From NCBI GenBank assembly GCA_001683735.1, contig LUGG01000001.1, forward strand, positions 2,418,001 through 2,482,000: a DNA stretch of 64,000 bases. The letters are read 5' to 3'. A program made the position numbers and the translations under genes. This DNA is from Grifola frondosa (Eukaryota; Basidiomycota; Agaricomycetes; Polyporales; Grifolaceae). Below the pieces are notes generated by a model. That model saw only the letters and a list, made by a program, of their open reading frames with translations, searched no databases and had not been told where the DNA came from. Below, piece after piece: positions 11,325 to 21,796 of the stretch (its first letter is position 1; every line of letters begins with the position of its first letter).

Positions 11325-11604
11325 TGTTGGAAGTAGTCGGGGTCCAGCGGGACATGGACAGTGTGTCGGGGGATGGTTCGGAGAAGGAGTCCCGTCGGGG
11401 ACATGGACTTTTACGGTCTTGTACGGACACGAGGCTACTCGTCGCCCGATGGACTCTTAGGTAATCATAGTATATACCGTTCGCGTTTCCGTAGGCAACC
11501 CTCAGCTCTCTTGCTCCCATACGTGCAATCGAGACTGAGTCACTCGTTTACTTTTCTACTCTAGCCTTGCTGCGAGCCGTAACCTCGAAAAGATTTCAAT
11601 AACA
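11325..11604 (+). repeat. Copia 3' LTR
   Basis: The LTR starts TGTTGGAAGTAG 24 bases after the pol stop, directly behind a GTGGGCG purine-rich tract. It ends TTCAATAACA, giving the standard TG...CA termini at 280 bp. No 5' partner is present in the window for comparison. Confidence 0.75.
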
Positions 11605-12240
11605 AGCTTGCTTAATGGTCCTAATTATTTTTTGTTCCTTGCTTGGAAACGCTGACTGCCATTGGCTGAAGCTTCAACTTGGGATATCTGGCAGTTTTGT
11701 GAAAGAAGTACATATGAAATAGAAAATAAATTAATGCAGACAGTGCCAGGAATTAAGCATTGTATTCAGCAGCATGTACGGTGGAGAGTTGGTGTGGATG
11801 TTAGAGAATTTACGTAAACACTTTCCTACTATGACAGTGGCATGTGCCACCCCGTATCATGATTGACATCGCGCCTCCACACTACGAGACTTCAGAGGCA
11901 TACTGTTCAAGTTCAAGGTATCTGGGGCATGACTCAGATTTGTTGCGAGAGGATGATATATTGAATGTACTCGATCGGAAGATAAGAGAATGGGTGGGAC
12001 AGTATATGACTCAGACTGTTCCAGGCTTTGACAGTATTCTAGAGAAAATACACACTTGTGCACGCATGGAAAAAAAGTCACCCTCAGACATTAATAATAT
12101 ATAAACAGCAGGAGGAGGAGGATGGATTGCTTCTGACAGGCAAGTAGCTCACTACATACCGGACGCGGTGTTCTACAATTAGTAAGCCACTACCCGCCAA
12201 CGAACTCTGATCAGATGAGTCCCACAAACGGTCCCACTAG
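11605..12240. other. No recognised gene; one unexplained ORF
   Basis: This stretch follows the Copia LTR. An 86-codon ORF at 11844-12104 (MPPRIMIDIAPPHYETSEAY...) has mixed composition and no recognisable domain, and I do not assert that it is a gene. The first copy of a diverged direct repeat begins at about 12107. Confidence 0.3.
12107..12230. repeat. Diverged direct repeat, copy 1
   Basis: Shares ordered blocks with 12715-12840: GGAGGAGG, GGATTGCTTCTGA, CGGACGCGGT, CAACGAACTCTG, then a C-rich run. Spacing is similar, with substitutions and small indels between blocks. The origin is unknown. Confidence 0.55.
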
Positions 12241-12244
12241 ACTG

Positions 12245-12405
12245 AATCGTCCTTAGCCGGTGCCCTTGGGTGAGTCTCACCAAGGTGAAAATCGTGAGAA
12301 CCGACTTACTAGCGGACGATTTCATTGGCTAGCGCTATGTACCGTCACCGCACCATGGGGTAACGTGCTGGTGACGGTACTGGTGACGCCCAAAGGGCGT
12401 CACCA
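12245..12405. repeat. Cluster of nested inverted repeats (foldback/MITE-like)
   Basis: Four inverted pairs lie within 161 bp. AATCGTCC at 12245-12252 pairs with GGACGATT at 12314-12321. CCTTGGGTGAG at 12264-12274 pairs with CTCACCAAGG at 12276-12285 with one bulged base. GTACCGTCACC at 12339-12349 pairs exactly with 12370-12380. TGGTGACGCCC at 12381-12391 pairs exactly with 12395-12405. Two neighbouring stems share a GGTGAC core. This density suggests a small foldback transposon or a replication or recombination hairpin, but no target duplication was found. Confidence 0.65.
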
Positions 12406-12714
12406 ATCTGGTACTCCTCGGACTCACATTGATTGATTTTGGAGGCAAATCATCTATTTCATTGACTTGACACAAACACTACTTCCTTCTTTTTTTTTTT
12501 CACTTTTTTCATTACACACTATCTAATATAATCCTGTGAAACACCCCAGATAAGCCCAGGTAATGTAAGACCTATCAGGAATTTTCTTGCACATTTCTCA
12601 CCTACATGTTTTCTGGTATGCCCGTAGTGAGACCGGTACAGTCACCAGACGATGTGCTGGTTGCATGCGGGCGGACAGGGTCTCAGGCGCCCATCACCCG
12701 CGGCGATGGCCACC

Positions 12715-12840
12715 AGACCGTGGGAGGAGGAGGTGGTGGCGGATTGCTTCTGATGGTGAAGTAAACTACAACAAATCGGACGCGGTTCGACCAGTAATCT
12801 ACCCAGTATCAACGAACTCTGTTTAAATCAGCCCCCCACA
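12715..12840. repeat. Diverged direct repeat, copy 2
   Basis: Second copy of the block at 12107-12230; see that entry for the shared motifs. The region between this copy and the Harbinger left end at 13146 holds no gene that I can support, only a short palindrome GCGCCAACTTGGCGC near 12911. Confidence 0.5.
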
Positions 12841-13425
12841 TTCCACCTGCTGCTATCTACTGAGTCTACCGTAGGAGTAATGAAACTTGCACGTTCGTGA
12901 AAACCCTCGAAGCGCCAACTTGGCGCCAACATCTGGCTTCTCTCAAGCTTTTTTTCTGCGTTTTCTCTGAAGTTTTCTGATACTTATCGCATCCGTGACA
13001 TCACGTCCCTCCTGTGCAATACGATCCACTGCATGCTGCGTTTTGGCTAGGCAGTCTTAGCTATTTACATAGGCTCACGCATGTTTACTGCGTCGGGCAG
13101 TGCCTTTTATTCCGCTCTATCAGCCCTATCATGATCTGAACTAATCACCTCGTTCAAAGTTCAGCTACAAAGTCGTTCTCACCACCAAGGAGACATCGCT
13201 TATGCTACAACCACTGCTAGGTGCTTGAATGATATCAAATCGGATCTCCGATCCGAAATCTAGGAGTGAGAGATCAACACGTTCTGACGCTGTCGGTTCA
13301 TTTCCCTCTGGTTCGTTTCCTTCCTGTCCCCCATCATCGCACCACTCTGCTCGTCTCTCACTGCTCGTCTTTTCACTGCTCATGCTCGTCTTTCCACTCT
13401 TCAACTTGTTATCGATCTTGTCTAT

Positions 13426-15880
13426 ATGGATACCACTTCCGCCACCCTACAAGGTTCTACCCTCAGCCAGTCCTCCAGCACCGATTTTGAAGACGATGCT
13501 GTAGATGCGGAGTCTGAGGAGCCGGATGGCAGTCGCCACACACAGCATAAGTCATATCATTATTGGGACAAACCCCAGCGGACGAATCATATCTTGGATT
13601 GGTTGGAAGTGAATCCAAAGCAGCGACGGTGTCTCTATGGTGATCATGCAGGACAAGCAGGCAGGAAGAACGTATGAAGGACACCAGTGGGCGTCGGCGT
13701 GCTGTATACCATGAACGTATCACAGAGGCTGTCTTCAGTGAAGATACCGATTCAAGCATTCGTAACGACTACCAGCGGCACCCGAAGCATTACCTCAGTG
13801 TGATTCAGCGCCGTTTGGCTTCGTAAGTTACATTGATTACTTAACTGTCTAAGCTGATTTTTTGATGCTTTCAGGCTTAAGATGGAACACAAGAAGCATG
13901 TACGGAATATGTCGTCTACAGGTTCAGGCCTCACCGAAGCCGATCGTGAGAAGGGGTTTAGAAACCTACAAGGTAAGCGTCATTCTCTCCGCTTGCTTTC
14001 TTTTGAGCTAACAATCTGTTATAGAGAAAGTTGCGCATGTCGCCCCATGGTTTCCACGATTTCATGCACTTTTTGGGAAGATGCCGAGCTGGACCCGAGG
14101 GTGGCAACATCGGCCTCTGGTCTGGAACTTGGTGCTCAAGCTCGGACACTCTTCAACCTCACCACCAAATCCAAGGCCAAGGCCGCTCCAGTGGTGGAGA
14201 CGGTGGCGAGTGGCGAGAGCGGTAGCTGTCAACGCTATGCTGCCAACTCTCAAGGTGGGCAAGGCAGTCAGTACACAGGCGGTGCCGGCGGCGGCAGCGG
14301 CGGCAGTGATGGCACCTTCTTAGGTGGTGAAGGAGGATACCACATAGCCGGTGGCGGTAGTGGAGATGGAGATGGAGATCGCGGAGACCCGAGGCGCTTT
14401 TGGGTTGATCCATCAGTACACTCCACTGTTTACTCACCCATGAGCACGATATCTAGGCATCCATCTCAGCACCCCTCGTCTTCCGCGTCACAGCCTCAGA
14501 ATCTATCGTTTTCTGCATTGCCGTATCAGTACGCCTCTTCGTCTTCAGCGTCGCAGCATCCGTCGCTTTCCGTGTTGCCGTTTCAGCACTACTCTTACCC
14601 TTCTCAATCGTCGCCGAATTCTTCCTTTCATTCGATATCGGACCCGTCGTTACAGTTCAGTATGCTGCATCAGTCACTTTCTGGCCCACCACCATCGCCA
14701 TCAATGTCGTCGAGGTCGTCGCCATCTATTATCAGCATCCCTCCACCCCCCCGGAGCAGCCCTCATCAGAGCAACCTGGCAAGAAAAAGGTGAAGGCAAA
14801 GGTGAAAGCAAAGGACACCCCGGCGAAAGCGAAGGCGGCTTCCGTGAAGAAACCTTCCGCGTTGAACAGGGTGACGAAGTCTCCTGCGCAACACACGCAA
14901 AGTGTCGCCATGCCGATTATGGCTGCAGGTGCCAAGCGAGACATTGAGGAGCTCGACGATGAAATCAGTCAGGAAAGGGGATTCAAACGCGTGCTATACA
15001 CACAGCACCATGAGCGGGAGATGGAGAGATTGAGAATAAAGGAGAAGACCATGGATCTCCGGCTCGCTGAGCAGGAGGGCAAGAAGATCGCTGACCTCAT
15101 CACACTCAACCAACTGACGCACAGATCCATGCCGAGAAGGAGCTCATAAGCAGCAAGGCTGCCTACGGGTTGATCGCTCCATTGCCTGACATTCCGTCGT
15201 CTGCGCCTGCTCCTCTTACGCACTCTCACTTCTCATCTATGCCACCCGCGCCCGCTCCTCTTCCGTCGTCTGCGCCCTCCCTCCTCTTTCGTCGTGCGCC
15301 CGCTCCTCTTCCGTTGTTTGCGCCCGCTCCTCTTATGCAATCTCACTTCTCGTCTATGCCACCCGCGCCCGCTCCTCTTCCGTCGTCTGCACCCGCTCCT
15401 CTTATGCAATCTCACTTCTCGTCTATGCCACCCGCACCCGCTCCTCTTCCGTCGTCTGCACCCGCTCCTCTTATGCAATCTCACTTCTCGTCTATGCCAC
15501 CCGCGCCCGCTCCTCTTCCGTCGTCTGCGCCCGCTCCTCTTATGCAATCTCACTTCTCGTCTATGCCACCCGCGCCCGCTCCTCCTATGTCCTCCACTTC
15601 CGTACCTCTTATGTATTCTCATTTCTCATCTATGCCACTTGCACCCGCTCCCGTTCAACTTATGCCATCTCACTTCTCATCCATGTCGTCTGCTCCCGCT
15701 CCCCCCTCGTTCATGCCATTCACTCTCGCTCCTGCTCCATCCTCGTCCATGTCGTTTGCTCCCACTGGGGATTCATCTGTTATGCTCTCGGACCCATATG
15801 TGGACATTGAGCCCATCGATCCTAGTTTCGATTTCGATGCATATTTGGATCGCGGTGATGGCGGCGACAATGGGGTGTAG
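13426..15880 (+). pseudogene. Harbinger accessory protein gene (second ORF), frame-broken
   Basis: Exon 1 begins MDTTSATLQGSTLSQ at 13426. It contains a WDKPQRTNHILDWLE stretch and a basic segment (RRRAVYHERITEAVFSED...) ending at 13828. After a short intron the frame continues LKMEHKKHVRNMSSTGSGLTEADREKGFRNLQ, and after another intron EKVAHVAPWFPRFHALFG. One-base shifts are then needed near 14073, near 14740 (a run of seven C) and near 15115. The rest is Gly-rich, then Ser/Gln-rich, then a Lys/Glu coiled segment, a Pro/Ala/Ser repeat domain and an acidic end at 15880. Two-gene Harbinger elements carry such a partner, often Myb-like, which helps the transposase bind DNA or enter the nucleus. 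That role is inferred from position, not from a recognised domain. Confidence 0.6.
15188..15700. repeat. 69-bp coding minisatellite in the Harbinger accessory gene
   Basis: A 69-bp unit encoding SAPAPLMQSHFSSMPPAPAP plus three residues is repeated in tandem. Four central copies are nearly identical and the flanking copies are degenerate, about seven recognisable in all. The 3-base multiple keeps the frame, so copy-number change would alter only the protein's length. Confidence 0.85.
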
Positions 15881-17262
15881 GATTAGTGATATTTCGGCAG
15901 CCGTATCAAGTAGTCGTTTCGTGTCTTAGTCGTTTTGCATCTCAGTTGTTTCTTGTCTCGCTGTACATGTATGCAATGTATATGTGTACAATTGAATATA
16001 TGCTGCATGATGTGCTCATAAACATACAAGTAAGCTACAAGCTAGTGTCGGATAATCGGCCTCATTTCTTTTAATCTCTCACGAAATGCTGACCCATTTT
16101 CTGCCGTACTGAGAACTGCGGCGACTTCATCTGGTGAGTGGAAATTAGGACGGTACCTCGTCGATGAACGCTCGCCTCTTCCTCCGTACCCTCATCAAAA
16201 GCCTCCCAATCCGTCCTTAAATCCGTTGCATTCTGCCTAATAATTAAATTGTGAAGTATCAGGCATGATTGGATCCAGAGGCATGCATGATCATGGCCCT
16301 TGTCATCATTAATCTAAAATATTATGTTAGTATATAATATTTGTGAATATTACACTCACAGAGATTCGTAGTTCGCGAAGTGACTGGAAACGCCCTTTCA
16401 GCAGACCAATGCCATGCTCCACTCTCACACGAACAGAGGATAATGCAGTATTAAAGCTGCATTCCTCATCGCCAAGTTCACCGTTTGCTGGCTTCTTGTA
16501 AGGGGGACAAGCCATGTTTCGGCAGGGTATGCGGAATCGGCCCATAGCCACTCATTTTTTCCAAGAAATGCTGCACGTCCATCTGTGAGGTGAATGGAAG
16601 AGTTCCAAAATGCCTCGGCATCATGTGTAGAACCAATGTCGCCGACAACATAGTCGACCAACAGCAGTGTTGCAAGAACAAAAATAAACTAAGCAATTTG
16701 TAAATGACAAGTTATTAATATTAGGAATTTCATACCTGACACGCAATGGTATAATCCCCTGATCGGTTAAAATAATCCTCGCCAAAGAATGCTGGCTTCC
16801 GGAATATGCCAATTCCAGAGCCATCGACACCCATGTAACCTCCACTCCAAGCCGGGGTCGTTCTATCCGCAATCCACTTCTTCGCCGCTTGAATTTCACT
16901 GTCCGAAAGGGGCGCAAATGCAACCGCATGAAGATCGAGTATGGCTGTCATTACCCGATGGGTGAAATTCTTGACCGATCCAGTGGAAATACTGGCCCAT
17001 TCTGCCAATGCCGGAACAGACACGGCATTGCCGTAATGACTGACACGGTTCAAGTATACAGCGAGCTGCACTTTAGTGTCAGTCTGAGGATTGTTAGAGT
17101 TGTTTAGGAAAACGGGATTGTCCTTGATGAGGTCAAGGATTGTGTCGAACATTTCCGGCGACACACGAACAATGTGCTTGAACCCATCGGGGCTCAATTC
17201 CTTCAGCACCCATACCGCTCAATTCCACTGGATGATGGCGGCACCCGCTCTCCTAAGGTACC

Positions 17263-19087
17263 ACTACTGGTCACCTAGATTGTACTACAATATAGCACAA
17301 ACCTGCCAAAGCCGTTGTGAGTTAGCAGGTCAGGTTGTAAAATTGGGCTGTAATACAATGCTGGGCTGATTGTATTAGCTATTGTATTACAACAGTAGCA
17401 TTGTAATACAATTAGGCTGCAATGTATTACAACTAGGGCTGGTTGTGATATTCCTATAGTACAATCAGGCCTCATTGTAATATCCAGTAAAACAACCAGG
17501 CCTCATTGTAATATTCAATAAAACAACCAGGTCTCATTGTAATATATAGTAATACAACCAGGTCAATTGTAATATTTGATAAAACAACCAGGCTGATTGT
17601 AATATATAGTAATACAATCAGGCCTCATTGTAATATTCGATAAAACAACCTGGTCTGGTTGTAATATATAGTAATACAATCAGGCCTCATTGTAATTCTG
17701 GATAATACAACCAGGTCTGATTGTAATATTCAATAAAACAACCAGGCCTATTGTAATATTCGATAAAACAACCAGGGCTGATTGTAATATAAGTAATACA
17801 ACCAGGTCTAATTGTAATTTCAATAAAACAACCAGGTCTGATTGTAATTATAATAATACAATCAGGCCTCATTGTAATATTCAATACAACAACCTGGTCT
17901 GGTTGTAATATTGCATAAAACAATCAGGCCTCATTGTAATCTAGATAATAAAACCAGGTCTGGTTGTAATATTCAATAAAAAACAGGCCTCATTGTAATA
18001 TTCGATAAAACAACCAGGGCTGATTGTAATATATAGTAATACAACCAGGTCTAATTGTAATATTCAATAAAACAACCAGGTCTGATTGTAATATATAATA
18101 ATACAATCAGGCCTCATTGTAATATTCAATACAACAACCTGGTCTGGTTGTAATATTGCATAAAACAATCAGGCCTCATTGTAATTCTAGATAATACAAC
18201 CAGGTCTGGTTGTAATATTTCATAAAACAACCAGGTCTGATTGTAATATCCAGTAAAACAACCAGGCCTCATTGTAATACTAGGTAATACAACCAGGTCT
18301 GGTTGTAATATTCAATAAAACAACCAGGCCTCATTGTAATATTCAATAGTACAATCAGGTCTGCTTGTAATACTTCATTATTACAATCTCACCTGGTTGT
18401 ATCATCCATATCTGGCTAATAGGCTTCGGGGCAAATACCTGATTTGTCATATGTTGTGGAAACATACCGCTTTTGGTATGTTTTGGCTTCAGCCACCATA
18501 TGTTTTTCCCTCTATTCCTCCTTCAATTCTTCACCAATTCTCTTCATTCTGGGTGCATCTGAAAACGCTCATTCTGTACAGTTATATTATGTAAATATTT
18601 TAATATGTTATTCCAATTAAAACATACCATTCTGGGCAGTTACCCCAGAATGTTTTTCTGAATTCCCCCCTCAAATATTTACCAAATCTCTCCATTCCTT
18701 TATTCCCCTTGTCGAATGAATGTCCCATTTAATGTTCTCAATTTACTTTGGCAGAATATGCGATGAAAAACATTCCATTTCTGGTGGGTGCAGGCTCAGC
18801 CACACCAGAATTCCTCCCCTGCCCCTCCATCAGTTCTGCATGGAATTTCTTCATTTAACATTCCCCTTGCTCTAATTCATGTACCCTTTGATATTATCTA
18901 CAGTACATAGTCACAAACTACAATGAATATTCGTCTCCCCTTGCTTTGCTGGCTGATATTCACCCCAGATTGAGAAGTTAATAATTCACCAATTCATGCG
19001 CATGAGAAACCGTCTGAAAGGTAGAATTTGTCCTAATAAGTCGATCTTTACGCGAAAGGAATCCGTCCGGTATTCGTTTCACAATGC
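17263..19087 (+). repeat. Left arm of the foldback element
   Basis: 1825 bp. The outermost 200 bp is unique. Then comes an array of imperfect 31-bp units from about 17460 to 18395, then a non-repetitive inner part with its own small hairpins (for example CATTCTGGG...CCCAGAATG near 18628-18652). It pairs with 19807-21796. Confidence 0.85.
17460..18395. repeat. 31-bp tandem array, left arm
   Basis: About 30 imperfect units of 31 bp with core ACAACCAGGCCTCATTGT followed by AATATTCAATAAA or AATATATAGTAAT. Each core is close to a palindrome (ACAACCAGG/CCTGGTTGT), so every unit can fold on itself. The short ORFs read through this array are translations of the repeat. Confidence 0.85.
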
Positions 19088-19806
19088 TCAGAACAATCCT
19101 GTGTGGCAACTCCCACACTGCCCCTCCAATATCTTCGTGTAAATTTACTCATTTTTTGTATTCATTTTTGCGCACATTGTACATATTAGTAGCATCAAAA
19201 TGAGCCACTTATGATGTCTTCACTCGCATTATTCACAACTCTATGATGGAATCACTCAAATGTGATGATTCCTGCCTAGAATTATTTGTAGGTTCTATGA
19301 AAATACGTAGACACACATAAATACACTACAAATGTGCCTGTACATGTTTCAGCAAAAATTAGAAGAATCCATGAAGATGTGGATGAGATATGAAGAGATT
19401 ACCTTCAGAACACCCAATTGTGGCTGAATGCTCAGTACTGCTATTCCGGAGCTCAAGTCACCTGTACAGTGAATCTGGAGCCAGATACACTGATCCATTG
19501 ATTGCACATCCAGTTCCTCACCGAATTTTGTGATGCTAGGCTTGTTTTGAAGCTGTATTATATCTCTATTCAGCTCTGCAATCCGATCTTTTATTCACTT
19601 TGATATATTAGTACAATTGAGTAATCAGCTGGTGAAGCTGATAAGGACTTTGCTATCTCACTTCACGTCTGATAAGAATGATTGAGAGCTAATTTTAAAG
19701 CCCTTATGAATGCTAATAGAAGGAAAAAATCCCCTCAAGATTTGATCAAAATCCCATCCGAAAACAATGGAGGAAGTGTACCCATTACCCTTGAATACTG
19801 ATGTGT
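19088..19806. other. Unique central spacer of the foldback element
   Basis: 719 bp, AT-rich, with no ORF of 60 codons and no similarity to the arms seen by eye. It forms the loop between the arms. Confidence 0.7.
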
Positions 19807-21796
19807 GCATTGTGAAACGAATACCGGACGGATTCCTTTCGCGTAAAGATCGACTTATTAGGACAAATTCTACCTTTCAGACGGTTTCTCATGCGCATGA
19901 ATTGGTGAATTATTAACTTCTCAATCTGGGGTGAATATCAGCCAGCAAAGCAAGGGGAGACGAATATTCATTGTAGTTTGTGACTATGTACTGTAGATAA
20001 TATCAAAGGGTACATGAATTAGAGCAAGGGGAATGTTAAATGAAGAAATTCCATGCAGAACTGATGGAGGGGCAGGGGGAGGAATTCTGGTGTGGCTGAG
20101 CCTGCACCCACCAGAAATGGAATGTTTTTCATCGCATATTCTGCCAAAGTAAATTGAGAACATTAAATGGGACATTCATTCGACAAGGGGAATAAAGGAA
20201 TGGAGAGATTTGGTAAATATTTGAGGGGGAATTCAGAAAAACATTCTGGGGTAACTGCCCAGAATGGTATGTTTTAATTGGAATAACATATTAAAATATT
20301 TACATAATATAACTGTACAGAATGAGCGTTTTCAGATGCACCCAGAATGAAGAGAATTGGTGAAGAATTGAAGGAGGAATAGAGGGAAAAACATATGGTG
20401 GCTGAAGCCAAAACATACCAAAAGCGGTATGTTTCCACAACATATGACAAATCAGGTATTTGCCCCGAAGCCTATTAGCCAGATATGGATGATACAACCA
20501 GGTGAGATTGTAATAATGAAGTATTACAAGCAGACCTGATTGTACTATTGAATATTACAATGAGGCCTGGTTGTTTTATTGAATATTACAACCAGACCTG
20601 GTTGTATTACCTAGTATTACAATGAGGCCTGGTTGTTTTACTGGATATTACAATCAGACCTGGTTGTTTTATGAAATATTACAACCAGACCTGGTTGTAT
20701 TATCTAGAATTACAATGAGGCCTGATTGTTTTATGCAATATTACAACCAGACCAGGTTGTTGTATTGAATATTACAATGAGGCCTGATTGTATTATTATA
20801 TATTACAATCAGACCTGGTTGTTTTATTGAATATTACAATTAGACCTGGTTGTATTACTATATATTACAATCAGCCCTGGTTGTTTTATCGAATATTACA
20901 ATGAGGCCTGGTTGTTTTATTGAATATTACAACCAGACCTGGTTGTATTATCTAGAATTACAATGAGGCCTGATTGTTTTATGCAATATTACAACCAGAC
21001 CAGGTTGTTGTATTGAATATTACAATGAGGCCTGATTGTATTATTATATATTACAATCAGACCTGGTTGTTTTATTGAATATTACAATTAGACCTGGTTG
21101 TATTACTATATATTACAATCAGCCCTGGTTGTTTTATCGAATATTACAATGAGGCCTGGTTGTTTTATTGAATATTACAATCAGACCTGGTTGTATTATC
21201 CAGAATTACAATGAGGCCTGATTGTATTACTATATATTACAACCAGACCAGGTTGTTTTATCGAATATTACAATGAGGCCTGATTGTATTACTATATATT
21301 ACAATGAGACCTGGTTGTTTTATTGAATATTACAATCAGGCCTGGTTGTTTTATCAAATATTACAATGAGACCTGGTTGTTTTACTGGCTATTACAATTA
21401 GACCTGGTTGTATTACTATATATTACAATTAGCCCTGGTTGTTTTATCAAATATTACAATCAGGCCTGGTTGTTTTATCAAATATTACAATTAGACCTGG
21501 TTGTATTACTATATATTACAATGAGACCTGGTTGTTTTATTGAATATTACAATGAGGCCTGGTTGTTTTACTGGATATTACAATGAGGCCTGATTGTACT
21601 ATAGGAATATCACAACCAGCCCTAGTTGTAATACATTGCAGCCTAATTGTATTACAATGCTACTGTTGTAATACAATAGCTAATACAATCAGCCCAGCAT
21701 TGTATTACAGCCCAATTTTACAACCTGACCTGCTAACTCACAACGGCTTTGGCAGGTTTGTGCTATATTGTAATACTAAAATGGTGACCACAGCTG
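19807..21796 (-). repeat. Right arm of the foldback element
   Basis: 1990 bp, reverse complement of 17263-19087. The length difference of 165 bp matches about five extra 31-bp units in this arm's array (about 20505-21600). The outer unique part at 21600-21780 is identical to the left arm, but the last 20 bases differ. Confidence 0.85.
20505..21600. repeat. 31-bp tandem array, right arm
   Basis: About 35 units of the same 31-bp repeat as in the left arm, in reverse orientation. A block of several units is itself repeated (near 20700-20900 and 20940-21150), showing expansion by multi-unit duplication. Confidence 0.85.

Larger units (their letters stand above)
8080..11604 (+). mobile_element. 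5'-truncated Ty1/Copia retrotransposon with 3' LTR
   Basis: The element begins inside the integrase domain; its gag, protease and 5' LTR are absent. It continues through integrase, reverse transcriptase and RNase H, and ends in a TGTTGGAAG...AATAACA LTR at 11325-11604. Integrase and RT lie in different frames, and a MITE is inserted at 8220-8600, so the copy is dead. The left boundary is approximate. Confidence 0.88.
17263..21796. mobile_element. Foldback transposon (4.5-kb near-perfect inverted repeat)
   Basis: Two long arms, 17263-19087 and 19807-21796, are reverse complements around a 719-bp unique spacer. From about 17285 inward the arms agree almost base for base, apart from tandem-unit copy number. 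The 65-residue frame at 18397-18594 is identical to that at 20300-20497 on the other strand. An 8-bp duplication AAGGTACC flanks the element at 17255-17262 and 21797-21804. It encodes no protein that I can recognise, so it must depend on enzymes supplied elsewhere. It lies inside an intron of the Harbinger transposase gene and is therefore younger than that element. Confidence 0.85.

Noticed and set aside
11844..12104. 86-codon ORF as a gene
   Set aside because: No recognisable domain, isolated between TE remains, no splice or repeat support.
12381..12412. Helitron 3' end (hairpin followed by CTGGT)
   Set aside because: The hairpin is only about 2 bases from CTGG rather than about 10, and no Rep/helicase sequence or 5' TC end was seen.
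17460..18395. CRISPR-like regular repeats of 31 bp
   Set aside because: Units are contiguous without unique spacers, the genome is fungal, and the array is part of a foldback element.
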